NCBI GenBank assembly: GCA_040437565.1
Contig: JBDOQK010000084.1
Span: 18,932 to 82,931 of the forward strand
DNA length: 64,000 nt
Source of the DNA: Albugo candida
Taxonomy: Eukaryota > Oomycota > Peronosporomycetes > Albuginales
Direction of reading: 5' to 3'
How positions within the stretch are numbered: the stretch's first letter is position 1; the number at the start of each line of letters is the position of its first letter. The notes beneath the pieces are model-generated. The model searched no databases and was not told the origin of the DNA. It saw only the letters and a list, made by a program, of their open reading frames with translations. Of this stretch, positions 11,571 through 21,833 are shown one piece after another. Both the position numbers and the translations under genes were made by a program.

Positions 11571-13921
11571 TCAATGATCGTCGACGCTGAATAAAGCACC
11601 GAATGATCCTTGCGTTGCGAGTTGATCCACCAACTTTCCAAGTAAACTTCTTGCTTTTTCATGTGTACCGTGTAATTGAATCCACCATACGTGTACAATA
11701 AACGTGGTGTAAATCACGGAAATGCTGGAATTGCCGGCGTTGCTTATCGCTCGTCGCACAGACGACGCGTCTAATCAGAAAGAAGTGCAGAGTAACCGCT
11801 TAAAATGCAAGCCATAAACTTAAAACGGTTTGCTGATTTTCTTTTCTCTATGTAGGCCGACCAGTGGGCACAATTGCACATGCAAGATGCGTTTATTGGG
11901 TCGGGATAATGATAACAAGTCCGTAGTAGAAAGAAGGACCCTCCAAAATTGTGCTGTGTGATCGCACTCGAGCAAGAAAGGTTGATTTGATTACACTGCG
12001 CCACGCGAACGCTGCGTGCACATTGGAACGACGGGTCCAATATCCAGAAACGAAATCGAACTGGCAACTTTCTATAGTACAGACGAAACTGTTTATTTTT
12101 GAAACTGGTAAAACACGTTGCCGAAGGTGCCAGGATATACCCATAAATGTCCCAACTTGTTCAGAATCTATTGTGTCTAATCTTTTCAGTGTTGACCAAT
12201 GTGTCAACATCAGATGGAACTTGATTGTTTCGAAAGGTTTTACGATAGTTTGAGAGTTGACAGCGTGGAATAGATTTGAAAAAGGACTTCTCTATTTCCT
12301 TTGTGCTCCCACATAAAAGGTTCTAAAGCGAAGTTAGATCCAAGTTTTGAGACCGATTGTCGGGTGAAAACGCTGTAATATTTGAGCCACTTCAATGTAA
12401 ACAAGAAGTAGTAACTTTTCTTCATACATATATCCGATATCTTTACTGTTTATCGCTGTATTAATGTTCGACAGATTCTTCGTTCGTTGTCCATGTTTCC
12501 TTTTCTCTAGATTCCTGACGGGGTTCGTTCACTATTCCAAGATTGTACCAGATGTTTTGTGACTCGAATTACGAGTAGCAAACTTCACAATGTAATTCTT
12601 GGCCGCATTGGACCCACATCGGTTGTTCCATGAAGTACTGAAGGCGTTGTGGAAAATTCAAATCTGGAATTGTCATGCTCCAATCAGTCTGATTCTGCTT
12701 TTCAATGCGTGTTTCCAACACGAAGATTCTCTCTACCATTGTACAATTTTCCCTTGTCGATGTGGTCGATGATGAATATATCTATAGGCTCGAGCGGTCC
12801 GAAGGAAGGATGGATAAGATATAATACTTCTTTCGAATCAGTTTTCCATGAGAGAAAATATTTGTCGACGCATCGCATGCGAAGTAATGATGGAATCGAA
12901 TACGTTGTAGCTTCAGTCGTCCCTTCAGAAAAGGAACTTGTAGTCCACCATCCTGTTGGCGAAGAACGCAAATTCTTTGCTGAGTAGGTGACCATGTTTT
13001 GAATCTCATTTGTGTTTCCGACCAAACACAAATAAATTGAGAATCCATTGCCACTGTCGAATAGTTTCTGCCAGTATGTTCAAGTGTAAATTGGATTGCC
13101 CCAAACGTGATGCAATCATCGTCTGCGCAAACAGTAGTCGACCTCGAAAAATTCTTGCACGTCGAACCATATACCGAAATTATCATAAAAAGCTTTTCGA
13201 GAGTTGACGTGACCATCGAACACGTTGGTGTCTGGATAAAAAAAATGGCCAAGTAGGGAATACCAAGGATGTGGCATGGTCCAATTTACCGAGAGAGAGG
13301 ATGATTTGCACAAGTTGAAGTTAATACCTGATACATTACAATAGCCTGAAACAAATTCTAATTGTGTCAAAACATCTTTGAATTATCCAGAAAGCATTGA
13401 GGACTCGTCCGGAAGTAAAAGTCCAGTTGCATTAACCCTGCTGTTGTTTAAAATACCATGTTGATCACTCATGTTGACGAAGTAAGTTTTACTAACGTTC
13501 GATCGTCATTACGAAAAGCAACTTTGAGAGAGGATCGTCTTGATTGCCTCTGCCTTATGCTTTAATGGACGGTTTGATGTTGCCATTGATGATCAACTTC
13601 TTCTTTCTGTTGGTGCATAGAACACCAGCCCACTTATCGAAACTTCCACACGGGGAAAACGAGCAATGCGTCACCGCATGAGACATCTTCCCAACGTGAA
13701 AAATGGTAGCTCACAATGTGGAAAAAGGGTATGCGACTCTTCTTGACTTCAAACAAACTTGTAGCGAAGTAAATTTGAATGATCTTTATCGTAATTTGAA
13801 ATATCAGCATTGGAAATGTTTTATCGAGCGGTGTCTTTTGTCTTTTGTACACCCGCAAGAAGCTATGGTTGAGAAGGAATAGCAGTCTAACGTCTTCACG
13901 CCACAAAGGAAAGTGAAACAA
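11571..13921 (-). mobile_element. LINE, 5'-truncated copy, decayed
   Basis: Minus-strand translation, from upstream to downstream, gives a palm-like stretch (about 13700-13900), an ING and DPLSKLLF stretch (about 13500-13600), the segment CNVSGINFNLCKSS (about 13300-13340), the segment shared with the LINE at 28.5 kb (TVCADDDCITFGA, about 13110-13150), and a C-terminal cysteine/histidine region (about 11850-12050). The same landmarks in the same order occur in 27170-30840, so both belong to one family. The endonuclease half is missing, as expected for 5' truncation during target-primed reverse transcription. The reading frame changes repeatedly. Plus-strand frames here (12649-12987, 13010-13207) are antisense shadows. 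Confidence 0.7.
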
Positions 13922-14129
13922 GACGATTCTCTAAAGCATTATTTGACGAAGCCAGCGAATTTGGGTGATTTAATAAGCCACCACAGAGAGTCTGACACCT
14001 GGATCAATTGCATAATTGGGCTCTTTTTACCGACTCTTCGACATTACTTTCCGATACACACTATGAATCTTTGACGCAAATCGAATTTATTCAAACCTAT
14101 TCTGATACAGATGTGGTAGAAGGTCAACC

Positions 14130-15597
14130 TCATTGAAGAATCCTCACTTTGTAATATGCTGTGCCCGCGCGTTCCCAATCAACCAAATATAACTCAACAA
14201 TCTCAAACAAATATCTTGACCTTTCATTTATCCACACACCAAAATACTTAAATGTAAAAAAATTCAAAGCTTGACACGTAATATTAAATATGGACATGCG
14301 CGTGCTACAGACGTGCCTTCTGTTGACGTTGACTAATTCGTGATGAAGCAAAAACAGTATCAAATATTGAGCATGACGTTACCTAAAAACGCGCCGATAT
14401 TATTTGCTAGTTTTCGACGATGTGAAACGTTTTCGTTTCTATGCAGAATTACATCATATATTAGACTAGAGAGTCCATTTATTGTGGGAGGAATTGATAT
14501 AAACCGACTTCATTTTTCTATCCTAGTTCGCGTCCAATGCTTCACTAAATACTCCTGCGATTTATATAATGCTTCGACGGTTTTGCAACTCTATTGAGCT
14601 TGCTGCGAGAACACACAATCATACATGTACATTGAACACCTACCCGTGCGGCATAACTCCATCATAGAAAAGAGATAATGTATGATTACTGTATAGAGAT
14701 CTTCTTCATTGGGAACAAGAGGAGGAGCGCAGCAAGAAAATACTTTGATTGCTCGTGATATTTTCATGAGAAATACATCAAGGCACGTTTTCTGCGCAAA
14801 GAAGCAAACATGATCGTCCCGTTGATGAGCGAAGAATGCGTTCACTTTATCCTCAACTTAGACCACACATCTGATTGTTTTAATCAGTTTCCTGTATCAT
14901 TCAGTGCCTCCAAGACGAAAGACCCAATTTTTCTTTATTCGTGTTAAGATATGGCTTGTCCATTTGAAATATATATACTGGGCTATTACAGTTACCTTTA
15001 ACGACCACGTTTATGAACACATCAAATGATTTGATAGTCGCCCCAGCGACTGAAGTATTAAACGTGCTGATTCTGGCATTAATGTCAGAAATCCTTGTGC
15101 TCTAAAAACGATCTATTTGGGAATTGATATCGAACGATTTATGTATAGAGTGACAGAATGCCTAAGAAATCACATAAGGCTTTATTTAAATACTGAATGC
15201 GACGTGGATTATATTTTTACAGATAGACCATTGGATCAATTGTCTTCCTATTATGAATTGCGCTCCATTCTTTGGTATTGTTTACTGTTATATTTTCACA
15301 TAATTTTTTAAGAAGAATTATAGCAATGCGGGGATATGTCAACTTGCTAACATGAATCAGTCGTATCGAAAATAGAAGACTTGTTTGAGGAGCCAAATTT
15401 AGTCTTGATTCCGATTGTATTTGCTTCCAAAAAGCTGTATCATTATAGAAAGCTTCTTCGTACAACACTGTTATCTGATACTTGTCCTGGCGGATTGAAC
15501 AATCTCGAAATGATATGCATCTATGACAGAATCTAGCAATTCTTGAAGAACTCACTTTAGTAGAGCTCCTGATGTTTGTACGTATAGGATATTCCAT
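14130..15597 (-). pseudogene. Probable fossil of a CCG-type secreted effector
   Basis: Three minus-strand open pieces follow the order of the CCG protein at 41 kb. The first has FCHRCISFRDC, a CX2CX5C pair at the place of module 1 (15217-15597). The second has TCLDVFLMKISRAIKVF followed by LCRTGRC, matching the module-2 pattern CLAxHSxSLxIRxY and its closing cysteine pair (14591-14845). The third has FFTFKYFGVW, matching EFTKNRIPVGLW in the 41-kb protein (14130-14363). The similarity is weak but collinear. No signal peptide is evident. The copy is broken in several places and its downstream side abuts the 5' end of a LINE. Confidence 0.45.
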
Positions 15598-15624
15598 ATG
15601 CCCTCAGATAATATGCACGATGCA

Positions 15625-15797
15625 TGTAGGGCACGACGAAAAACGAAAGAGGATATATGTTTACGCAAGCGATGACGTCATGTAGAAATCCGGAAAAGAA
15701 TCCAGTGAAGGATTCAGTAGGCTTAGATTATCACATGGTTGTGAACTAAGGACCTAATTGAACTTATACTTTTCGTTTTACCAGCTCCTACACTACA
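15625..15797 (+). repeat. Gypsy element 5' LTR (element at 15.6 kb)
   Basis: This is 173 bp, paired with 20600-20772. It contains the palindrome ATGACGTCAT (CRE/bZIP-type core TGACGTCA at 15673-15680), which is degraded in the 3' copy. It shares the word CTAAGGACCTA with the LTRs of the element at 32 kb. Confidence 0.92.
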
Positions 15798-15828
15798 TCT
15801 GGTAGCACTTGTTGGTAAGCGACAGTAA

Positions 15829-15870
15829 CTCTAACCCTGACCCTGACCCTGACCCTGACGCTGACCCTGG
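15829..15870 (+). repeat. Short ACCCTG hexamer array in the element's leader
   Basis: From CTAACCCTG onward the hexamer CTGACC repeats about six times with one variant, then the sequence returns to unique leader. It lies between the primer-binding site and gag. It resembles a telomere-like repeat but is not the CCCTAAA heptamer. Confidence 0.8.
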
Positions 15871-16030
15871 ACCCAATCCCCTGATTTGAACCTCACTCGG
15901 ATCGGCTTCGAACGCCGATCCATCAAGTGTCTCAATTCAGGGCGCAAAAGTCATGAGCGTGCCTTCAAACGCGGAGCTCATGCAAAGCATGCTTGCGATG
16001 AGGGCGCAGCAACCAGAGATGATGTGAAAG

Positions 16031-17206
16031 ATGGCCGAGGCGACAACGCTAAAAGACCTCCGACTTGACGCAGTGCAGGCGCCTCGTTATAGTCGACAGA
16101 TGCAAGACTCATTTGCTTTGTTTGAAGAACAAGTGCAACAGTGTTTTGAAGTGAGGCGTGTCGAGTGGAAGAACGCAACAATGACAGCCACGATTATCAC
16201 AACTATCGAAACCATGCTCACCGGCACAGCGGCAGAGTGGTTTGTCTGGTCTCGAAATAGAGTGAATACCGTCGATGAATTATTCTTTCACATTGAGCAA
16301 GAGTTTGTGCCCGCAGACATACAAATCCGGCTTCCTGATCAACTTTGGAATCTCAGTCAAGCGCAGTGTAGAGATCTTGGAGACTTTGTCAATCGCTTCC
16401 TACAGCTGATGATTCAAGTACGTAACATGAGTGACGTCGACTCTATCTTCAACTTCACTCAAGGCCTGAAGCATAAGACACGTGCTGAAGTTGAGTATCG
16501 CCGTTGCTCGTCTCTTAGTCAGGCAATAAATGTCGCATACGACTTCGAGCGTTCACATTTAGGCTTGGGGAGTTCAAGGCGTGCGCAACAATTTCGTCGA
16601 CCAGAAATGAGGAATCATCAACGCTTCGAGGATCCCCAACCCGAGCCAATGGAGATTGACAATGTGCAAGTAGGGTCACGAGAAGAGTGCTTTCAACACA
16701 AGTTGTCTTTCTTTTGCGAGAAACCAAGACACCGACTCGCAGAGTGCTCGAAAAGGCCACAAAGTAGAACAGTATCGAGGAGGATCGCGCGTGTGGGCAT
16801 GATCGAAAGTGTTCAAGATTTAAGTGGAGAAGTTGACGAAGCTATCGTGTTTGATAAGTTTACGGTCAATGCGGTACAAATGAGTTTGGTCAATAAGCAG
16901 CCATATTTATTGCGAAATACCGGTGCTATTGATGGCACACCAGTAACGATCCTGCTGGATTGTGGTGCATCGACAAATGTGATTCGACCTGGATTGGCTG
17001 CCAAGGTTATCAGTACGCAACGCGGTCAGTTGAACCGGTTTAATGGGTCCCTTACCTCACCAGATGAGCTAGCAACGGTTGAGGCGACAGTGCACAAAAG
17101 GGAAGGAAAGTTTTCAAATATGACTTTCACGGAGACCCGTCTGGATGCCGATCAGGATGTGAATTTCTGGTCTTCCGTGGTTTCGAGAATACGCCCCGCA
17201 AATTGA
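16031..17206 (+). pseudogene. Gypsy gag with protease start (391-residue open frame in a dead element)
   Basis: The protein has a retrotransposon gag domain (about residues 10-180, with EEQVQQCFEVRRVEW, GTAAEWF and DLGDFVNRFLQL). A weak zinc-knuckle-like segment with cysteines and histidine follows (about 220-245). The aspartic protease start LLDCGASTNVI comes next (about 310-320), where the family usually has D-S/T-G. It is the best preserved part of the element, but pol downstream is broken, so I treat it as part of a fossil. Confidence 0.85.
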
Positions 17207-17499
17207 CTGGAACTCAGGCCAATTTGTGCTACAGACTCAGCCCATATCCAGTAAACAGGAAGTTGCAGCGCGGGTAGAGCAGAACCCAAGCGATATCGTG
17301 TTCAGGCCATGAGGTCGGCCGTGCAGAATATATGTGCGCAGAAAGAATACGCAGAGCAGTTTCTGGTCAAGGTTTTGCTATGAAAGTTGACGACAATATA
17401 TCAAACTCCCTTTGCGGCGTTATTAACGAGTACACCGATATTTTTCTATTGACGCTTTCAGGCGGACTACCACCGGCACGTACGGTGCAATTCGACGTG

Positions 17500-18930
17500 G
17501 AAATGAAATAAGATGCGATTCCGGGCTCAAGAGCGCCGTTTCGTCTATCTAACACCGAGTAAGAAGCACTTGAAACAGTCGTTGCGGACAACCTAAAGAA
17601 AGGCTGGATCGAAGTGTCCAATTCGCCGTGGGTGTCAAACATATTTGGCATTCCAAAGAAAGACCACGTACCGGGACAAGCTCCAACCCGCGGCGAGTGG
17701 CTTCGGTCGGGGAACAGCTTGCAGCCAATTCGCTCGGTCATAGATTATCGTTACGTGAATAACCAGACCAAGATTCGTAAAATTCTACTCTCTCTCATAG
17801 AGGAGCTCTTTGATAGAATGGCAGGGTGCGCAGTGTTCACGGTGATTGGCTTGGCACAAGGCTACCACCAGATGCTCGTTAACAGTTCAAGTCACCAGTA
17901 CACAGCATTTCGAATGCACAAGAAGACATGCCAGTGGTTCGTCGCACCAATGGGATTAGCGGGAATGCCGGGGGTGTGGTTACGCCTTATGCGCGTGTTC
18001 TTTGACAAGTTTGGATTCGTGGTTGTCTACCTGGATGACATTTGCACCTTCTCAGAGACGAACGAAGTACACAAAACACATTTGTGCGTGGGTGTTTGAG
18101 ATGCTTCGCCAGGAAAAGCTATATGCTCACTGAAGCTAATGCTCCTTCGGAAAATACAGTGTCGAGTTGGTTGGCCACACAGTTTCCAGGAATGAATTAA
18201 GCGTCGACAAGCGTAAGATATCGCAATGGAAACAATGGCCCCACCAACCACGAGAAAGGAGTTAATGAGCTTTTTGGCTTTCGCCGGGTACTACAGGAGC
18301 TTTATATGCTACTTTGCCAGAAAAGCACTTCTCTTAAGCGAACTGGTAAAGAAGGGCGTTTCTTGGGAGTGGTAGGATGCTCAGGACGAAGCATTTAGAC
18401 GATTAAAAGTCGCGCTACAACAAGCACCTGTGCTTCAGCTGCCGGATTTTGCTACCAAGTTTATCGTCACAACGAACGCGTCAGGTGTATGCATGAGCGG
18501 TGTCCTGTCTCAGCTTAGCAATGGAGAGGATCACCCTTTCGCGTTTTTCTCCAAGAAGTTGGGAATTCTCGAGTAAGAATGGCCGGCACACGAGCAAGAA
18601 TGACTTGCGATCTAGAAGGCTCTCGCAAAGTGGCGCCATTATCTCCTTGGCCGTTCGTTTGATGTCTTTACAGACAACAATGCGTGCCGTTGGATGCTTC
18701 ATCATCCAAACATAACGCCAAAAATGGCGCGTATGCTTAACTTTTTCTCCCAGTTGTATTTTACGCTGCATCACCTTAAAGGGACTTCCAATACTGTCGC
18801 CGACGCACTTTCGCGTCCGAGCGTCGTCAGTCCACCCACCCCGAAGCACCACCGTCAAGTCCGTCAAGTTCACGACTGCGGACCAGTGTGCGCTGACCGG
18901 GACGTCAATCTTCGACGTCATGGTCTGCAC
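17500..18930 (+). pseudogene. Gypsy reverse transcriptase and RNase H remnants
   Basis: Reverse-transcriptase landmarks are WIEVSNSPWVSNIFGIPKKD, then SVIDYRYVN, then GLAQGYHQM, and the catalytic box VVVYLDDICTFS (about 18020-18055). RNase H follows with FAFFSKKL, the metal-binding region VFTDNNACRWM and the KGTSNTVADALSR motif (about 18780-18820). Pieces lie in different frames; the gene is broken. Confidence 0.9.
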
Positions 18931-19161
18931 ATTACGGTTGTATGCTTGCTCCTACGACACGATAAGGACCTTCTCCTCGATGTGCGGGACTTTTCGGGGG
19001 TGGAGAAAGTGCACTAGGTGGGTGTATCTTAACTGCAACAGCGACGAATTCACGATACATTCCAGGAAATTGATTTAATTATTTTAAGCATTCATCTCTC
19101 GTCTATCAAGAAGAGGGCGGTTTTGATCGGCTTCACCAAAGACCGCGAATAAGCGGAGGCG

Positions 19162-19916
19162 TTGAACTCGAATCACGACAAGTACGTGTTGCGGAACGGA
19201 TTACTGTATGTCAAGATCAACCACGCCGTCAAGAGGCTGTGCGTTCCGGCAGATGATAGAGTTATCACCGACATTCTCCGGCACCATCACGATGGAAACA
19301 TTGCAGCACATGCTGTTGTGCGTCCCACACAACTCAAGGTGGCGCAATGGTACTACTGGCCAAACTTAGCAAAAGACGTTCGAGAGTACGTACAAAGCTG
19401 CGGTGCGTGCGTGCGATGTAAGACGACACGTTCAAGAAAGATGGAAAGCTCATGCCAATCCCAATTCCTGAAGAATTCTGGGAAGTAGTTTTGATGGACT
19501 TCGTAACCGGCCTACCGGGGTCGAGAGGATTTGATGCTATCATGACACTGGTCGATAAACTCTTGAAGCGTCCCCGATATGCTGCTACACAGACGAACAC
19601 CGATCCGCCAAAAGTCGCAAAACTATTTTTCTACGTCGTCATGCGTCATCACGGATTTACGAAGGTCATCATCAGTGATCGAGATCCAAACTTCACTTCA
19701 AACTTTCGGAAGTCGCCAATGGCCGTTATGGGCACCAAGCTTTCAATGACGACAGCACACCGTGCACAGGCTGACGGACCGACAAAATTTAATTTTATAG
19801 GATGCGCTACGCTGCATGGTGTCGTATCATGGCGACGACTGGTCAACTCATCTCGCGACTATCGAGTTTACTCATGCAACTCTGGTGAGCAAGTCAACAC
19901 AGCTATCACCTTTTGA
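19162..19916 (+). pseudogene. Gypsy integrase remnant (HHCC and DDE core)
   Basis: The zinc-binding HHCC region is seen in RHHHDGNIAAH and SCGACVRC (19162-19488). The catalytic core is at 19452-19720, with VVLMDFVTGLPGSRGFDAI and KVIISDRDPNFTSNF, the first and second acidic residues of the DDE triad. A further stretch to about 20270 is the integrase C-terminal region. The gene is broken. Confidence 0.88.
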
Positions 19917-20313
19917 GTTTGACACAGAGCGACAGGTCAGCAATGCTATTTCTGGAGGGTTCAGTGGCGCCAGAAAAAAGCTCTCTATAGTCGATTATGC
20001 AAGACAATTTGAAGACAAGAGGCAAAAGATCATTAAACTCGCGCAAACCAACTTGGCCAAGGCTCAAGAAACACAAAAGGACTACAACGACAGGAAGTGT
20101 AGCAACGTGACATTCAAGGCTGGAGACATGATCATGATCGATGCCGGACACCTCAAACTACGTCACCACAATATGGGGAACGAAACGACAAAGACGAAGC
20201 TGTTGGCGAAGAAGATCGGACCGTTTCAAATCAAAGGGATGATCATCAACAACGTGGCCAAACTTGCGCTGCCATGAAACCTTGGCAAGCTGCATCCCGG
20301 TTTTAACATTGAA

Positions 20314-20604
20314 TTGCTAAGCCATTTCGTCCCGTACCCTATGAGATTGAGCAGTTGCCCGGTCCCAAAAGCAGTGTCGGTAATTCTCGACGAGGAAACC
20401 GGTAGCGAGTTGTACATTGTAGAAGCGCTGGTCGAGAAACGTGTCTACAGCAAACAACCTGAGTGGCTCGTTAAGTGGCATGGAGTTTCAGAGCACGAGT
20501 GTACCTGGGAAAAGGAAAAGAACCTTCGGCATGTGTCGCATTGGCGGGACCTGGTGCAGGACTTCAAGATTCGTCATCGCGAACTCCGCTTGGAAATTAT
20601 GTAG
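20314..20604 (+). pseudogene. Chromodomain at the C-terminus of gypsy integrase
   Basis: The translation shows YIVEALVEKRVYSKQ, then EWLVKWHGVSEHECTWE, the classic chromodomain core: aromatic residues, an LVKW strand and a CTWE close. It ends just before the 3' LTR. In chromoviruses this domain is thought to guide insertion toward particular chromatin. This piece is in a single frame but belongs to a dead element. Confidence 0.92.
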
Positions 20605-20772
20605 GGCACTAAGGCATGCGAAAAACGATATATGTTTACACAAGCGATGAAGCCATGTAGAAATCGGGAAAAGTATCCAGTGAAGGAGTCAGTAGGCTTA
20701 GATTAGCACATGGCTGTGAACTAAGGACCTAATTGAACTTTTACTTTTCGTGCTACTAGCTCCGACACTACA
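20600..20772 (+). repeat. Gypsy element 3' LTR (element at 15.6 kb)
   Basis: This is 173 bp, ends ACACTACA, and is followed by the target-site copy ATGCA. The CRE-like palindrome of the 5' LTR has decayed here. Confidence 0.92.
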
Positions 20773-20777
20773 ATGCA

Positions 20778-21833
20778 TATCGAACATTGAGAAAAACGGT
20801 GCAATTCAATTATAATTTTTTTCTGGTTACCCCTTTAATCTAGGCTGGATCTGATAAAAATATTTACCGGGTGGAAAAGCCACATTAAAAACAAATTAGT
20901 TTGAGGAGGACATCTGCAGCAGAGAAAAATTTAAAAAAACGGGATCCAAAATATATTAACACTAGGCATTGAATATATCTAATAGCGCCATTTTGGTACG
21001 CTAAAACCCTTATCAGTGTTATCCGATTTATGGTCTACTTAAGCTTCATCTAATTTCTTTACCGCAGTATGAAATCATCACATATAAATATTCTTAGCGA
21101 ACAACAATTCCATTAAAGAAGTTTGTTTGTGCTGCTGCAGTGGCTTGAAAAACGATTCAAAGTTAACGTGTTTCGGGGTTTTTCTAAACTAGTAGCCTGT
21201 ACCCGTAGCCGTTGCATACATCTTGGTCGTATCGAAGCCTTGCAGCCTTCATATCTTCAATGTTTTGCGTTCAGAAAACGCTTTATCCGATAATTGGAGT
21301 TGTAGAGATTCGCAATATGATGAGGCTCAAAGATAAATAGTCGATTCTTTCTAACTTAGTCAAGAAAGGGAAGCTCTGCCATATATTGTAAATAGCTTTT
21401 TTATGATATGATCCTACAAGGATTGACAAATCAAAGCTGAACTGATAACAAGGAAGCTGCTTGGAGACATTAGACACACTGACAGTCTTCTAATAATTTT
21501 GATGATACATCTACTGCGGCACTTAATGCAATAAATGAGTTGCACATTCTGTCGCTAGGTTGAGTGATTTCCTCAAGTGGCACGATTTGTAGTAAATTTT
21601 CCCAACTCTAAATCAATCGATTTAGTCACACTTGTGTATCGTCGGATATCATATGTGAAATGATCATGTGATTGATGATCAGTCAAGTTTGGTAGGAAAA
21701 TTTAGATACAGCTTATAAGTTATGATGCATAAAATTATATTTTTAGTCGCTCGAGTCCCCAATGTCTACAACACTCTAGGGACGATAAAATCGCTGATAG
21801 CCACCTTCTCAAACGATTTGTCCTACCATAGTT
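20778..21833. other. Intergenic, nothing recognised
   Basis: AT-rich sequence between the chromovirus and the effector fossil. The only open frame of note, 64 residues at 21283-21477 minus, has no recognisable feature. Confidence 0.5.

Larger units (their letters stand above)
15625..20772 (+). mobile_element. Ty3/gypsy chromovirus (LTR retrotransposon), old and broken
   Basis: A 5148-bp element on the plus strand with 173-bp LTRs (15625-15797, 20600-20772) starting TGTAGGGCAC and ending ACACTACA. It is flanked on both sides by ATGCA (15620-15624, 20773-20777), a perfect 5-bp target duplication. Order: gag, protease, reverse transcriptase, RNase H, integrase, then a C-terminal chromodomain, which defines chromoviruses. 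A primer-binding site TGGTAGCACTTG follows the 5' LTR after a two-base spacer. The LTRs differ at roughly a tenth of positions by eye, plus small length differences near their start, so the insertion is not recent. The gag frame is long and open, but pol carries several breaks. Confidence 0.95.

Noticed and set aside
13110-13150. CADDD stretch as the LINE's catalytic YADD box
   Set aside because: It lies downstream of the SGxxxNxxKS segment, whereas the catalytic box precedes it. In the sister copy the true box is LFLADDLRF at about 28975.
12649-13207. Plus-strand ORFs within the LINE at 11.6-13.9 kb
   Set aside because: They are antisense shadows of minus-strand LINE coding sequence.
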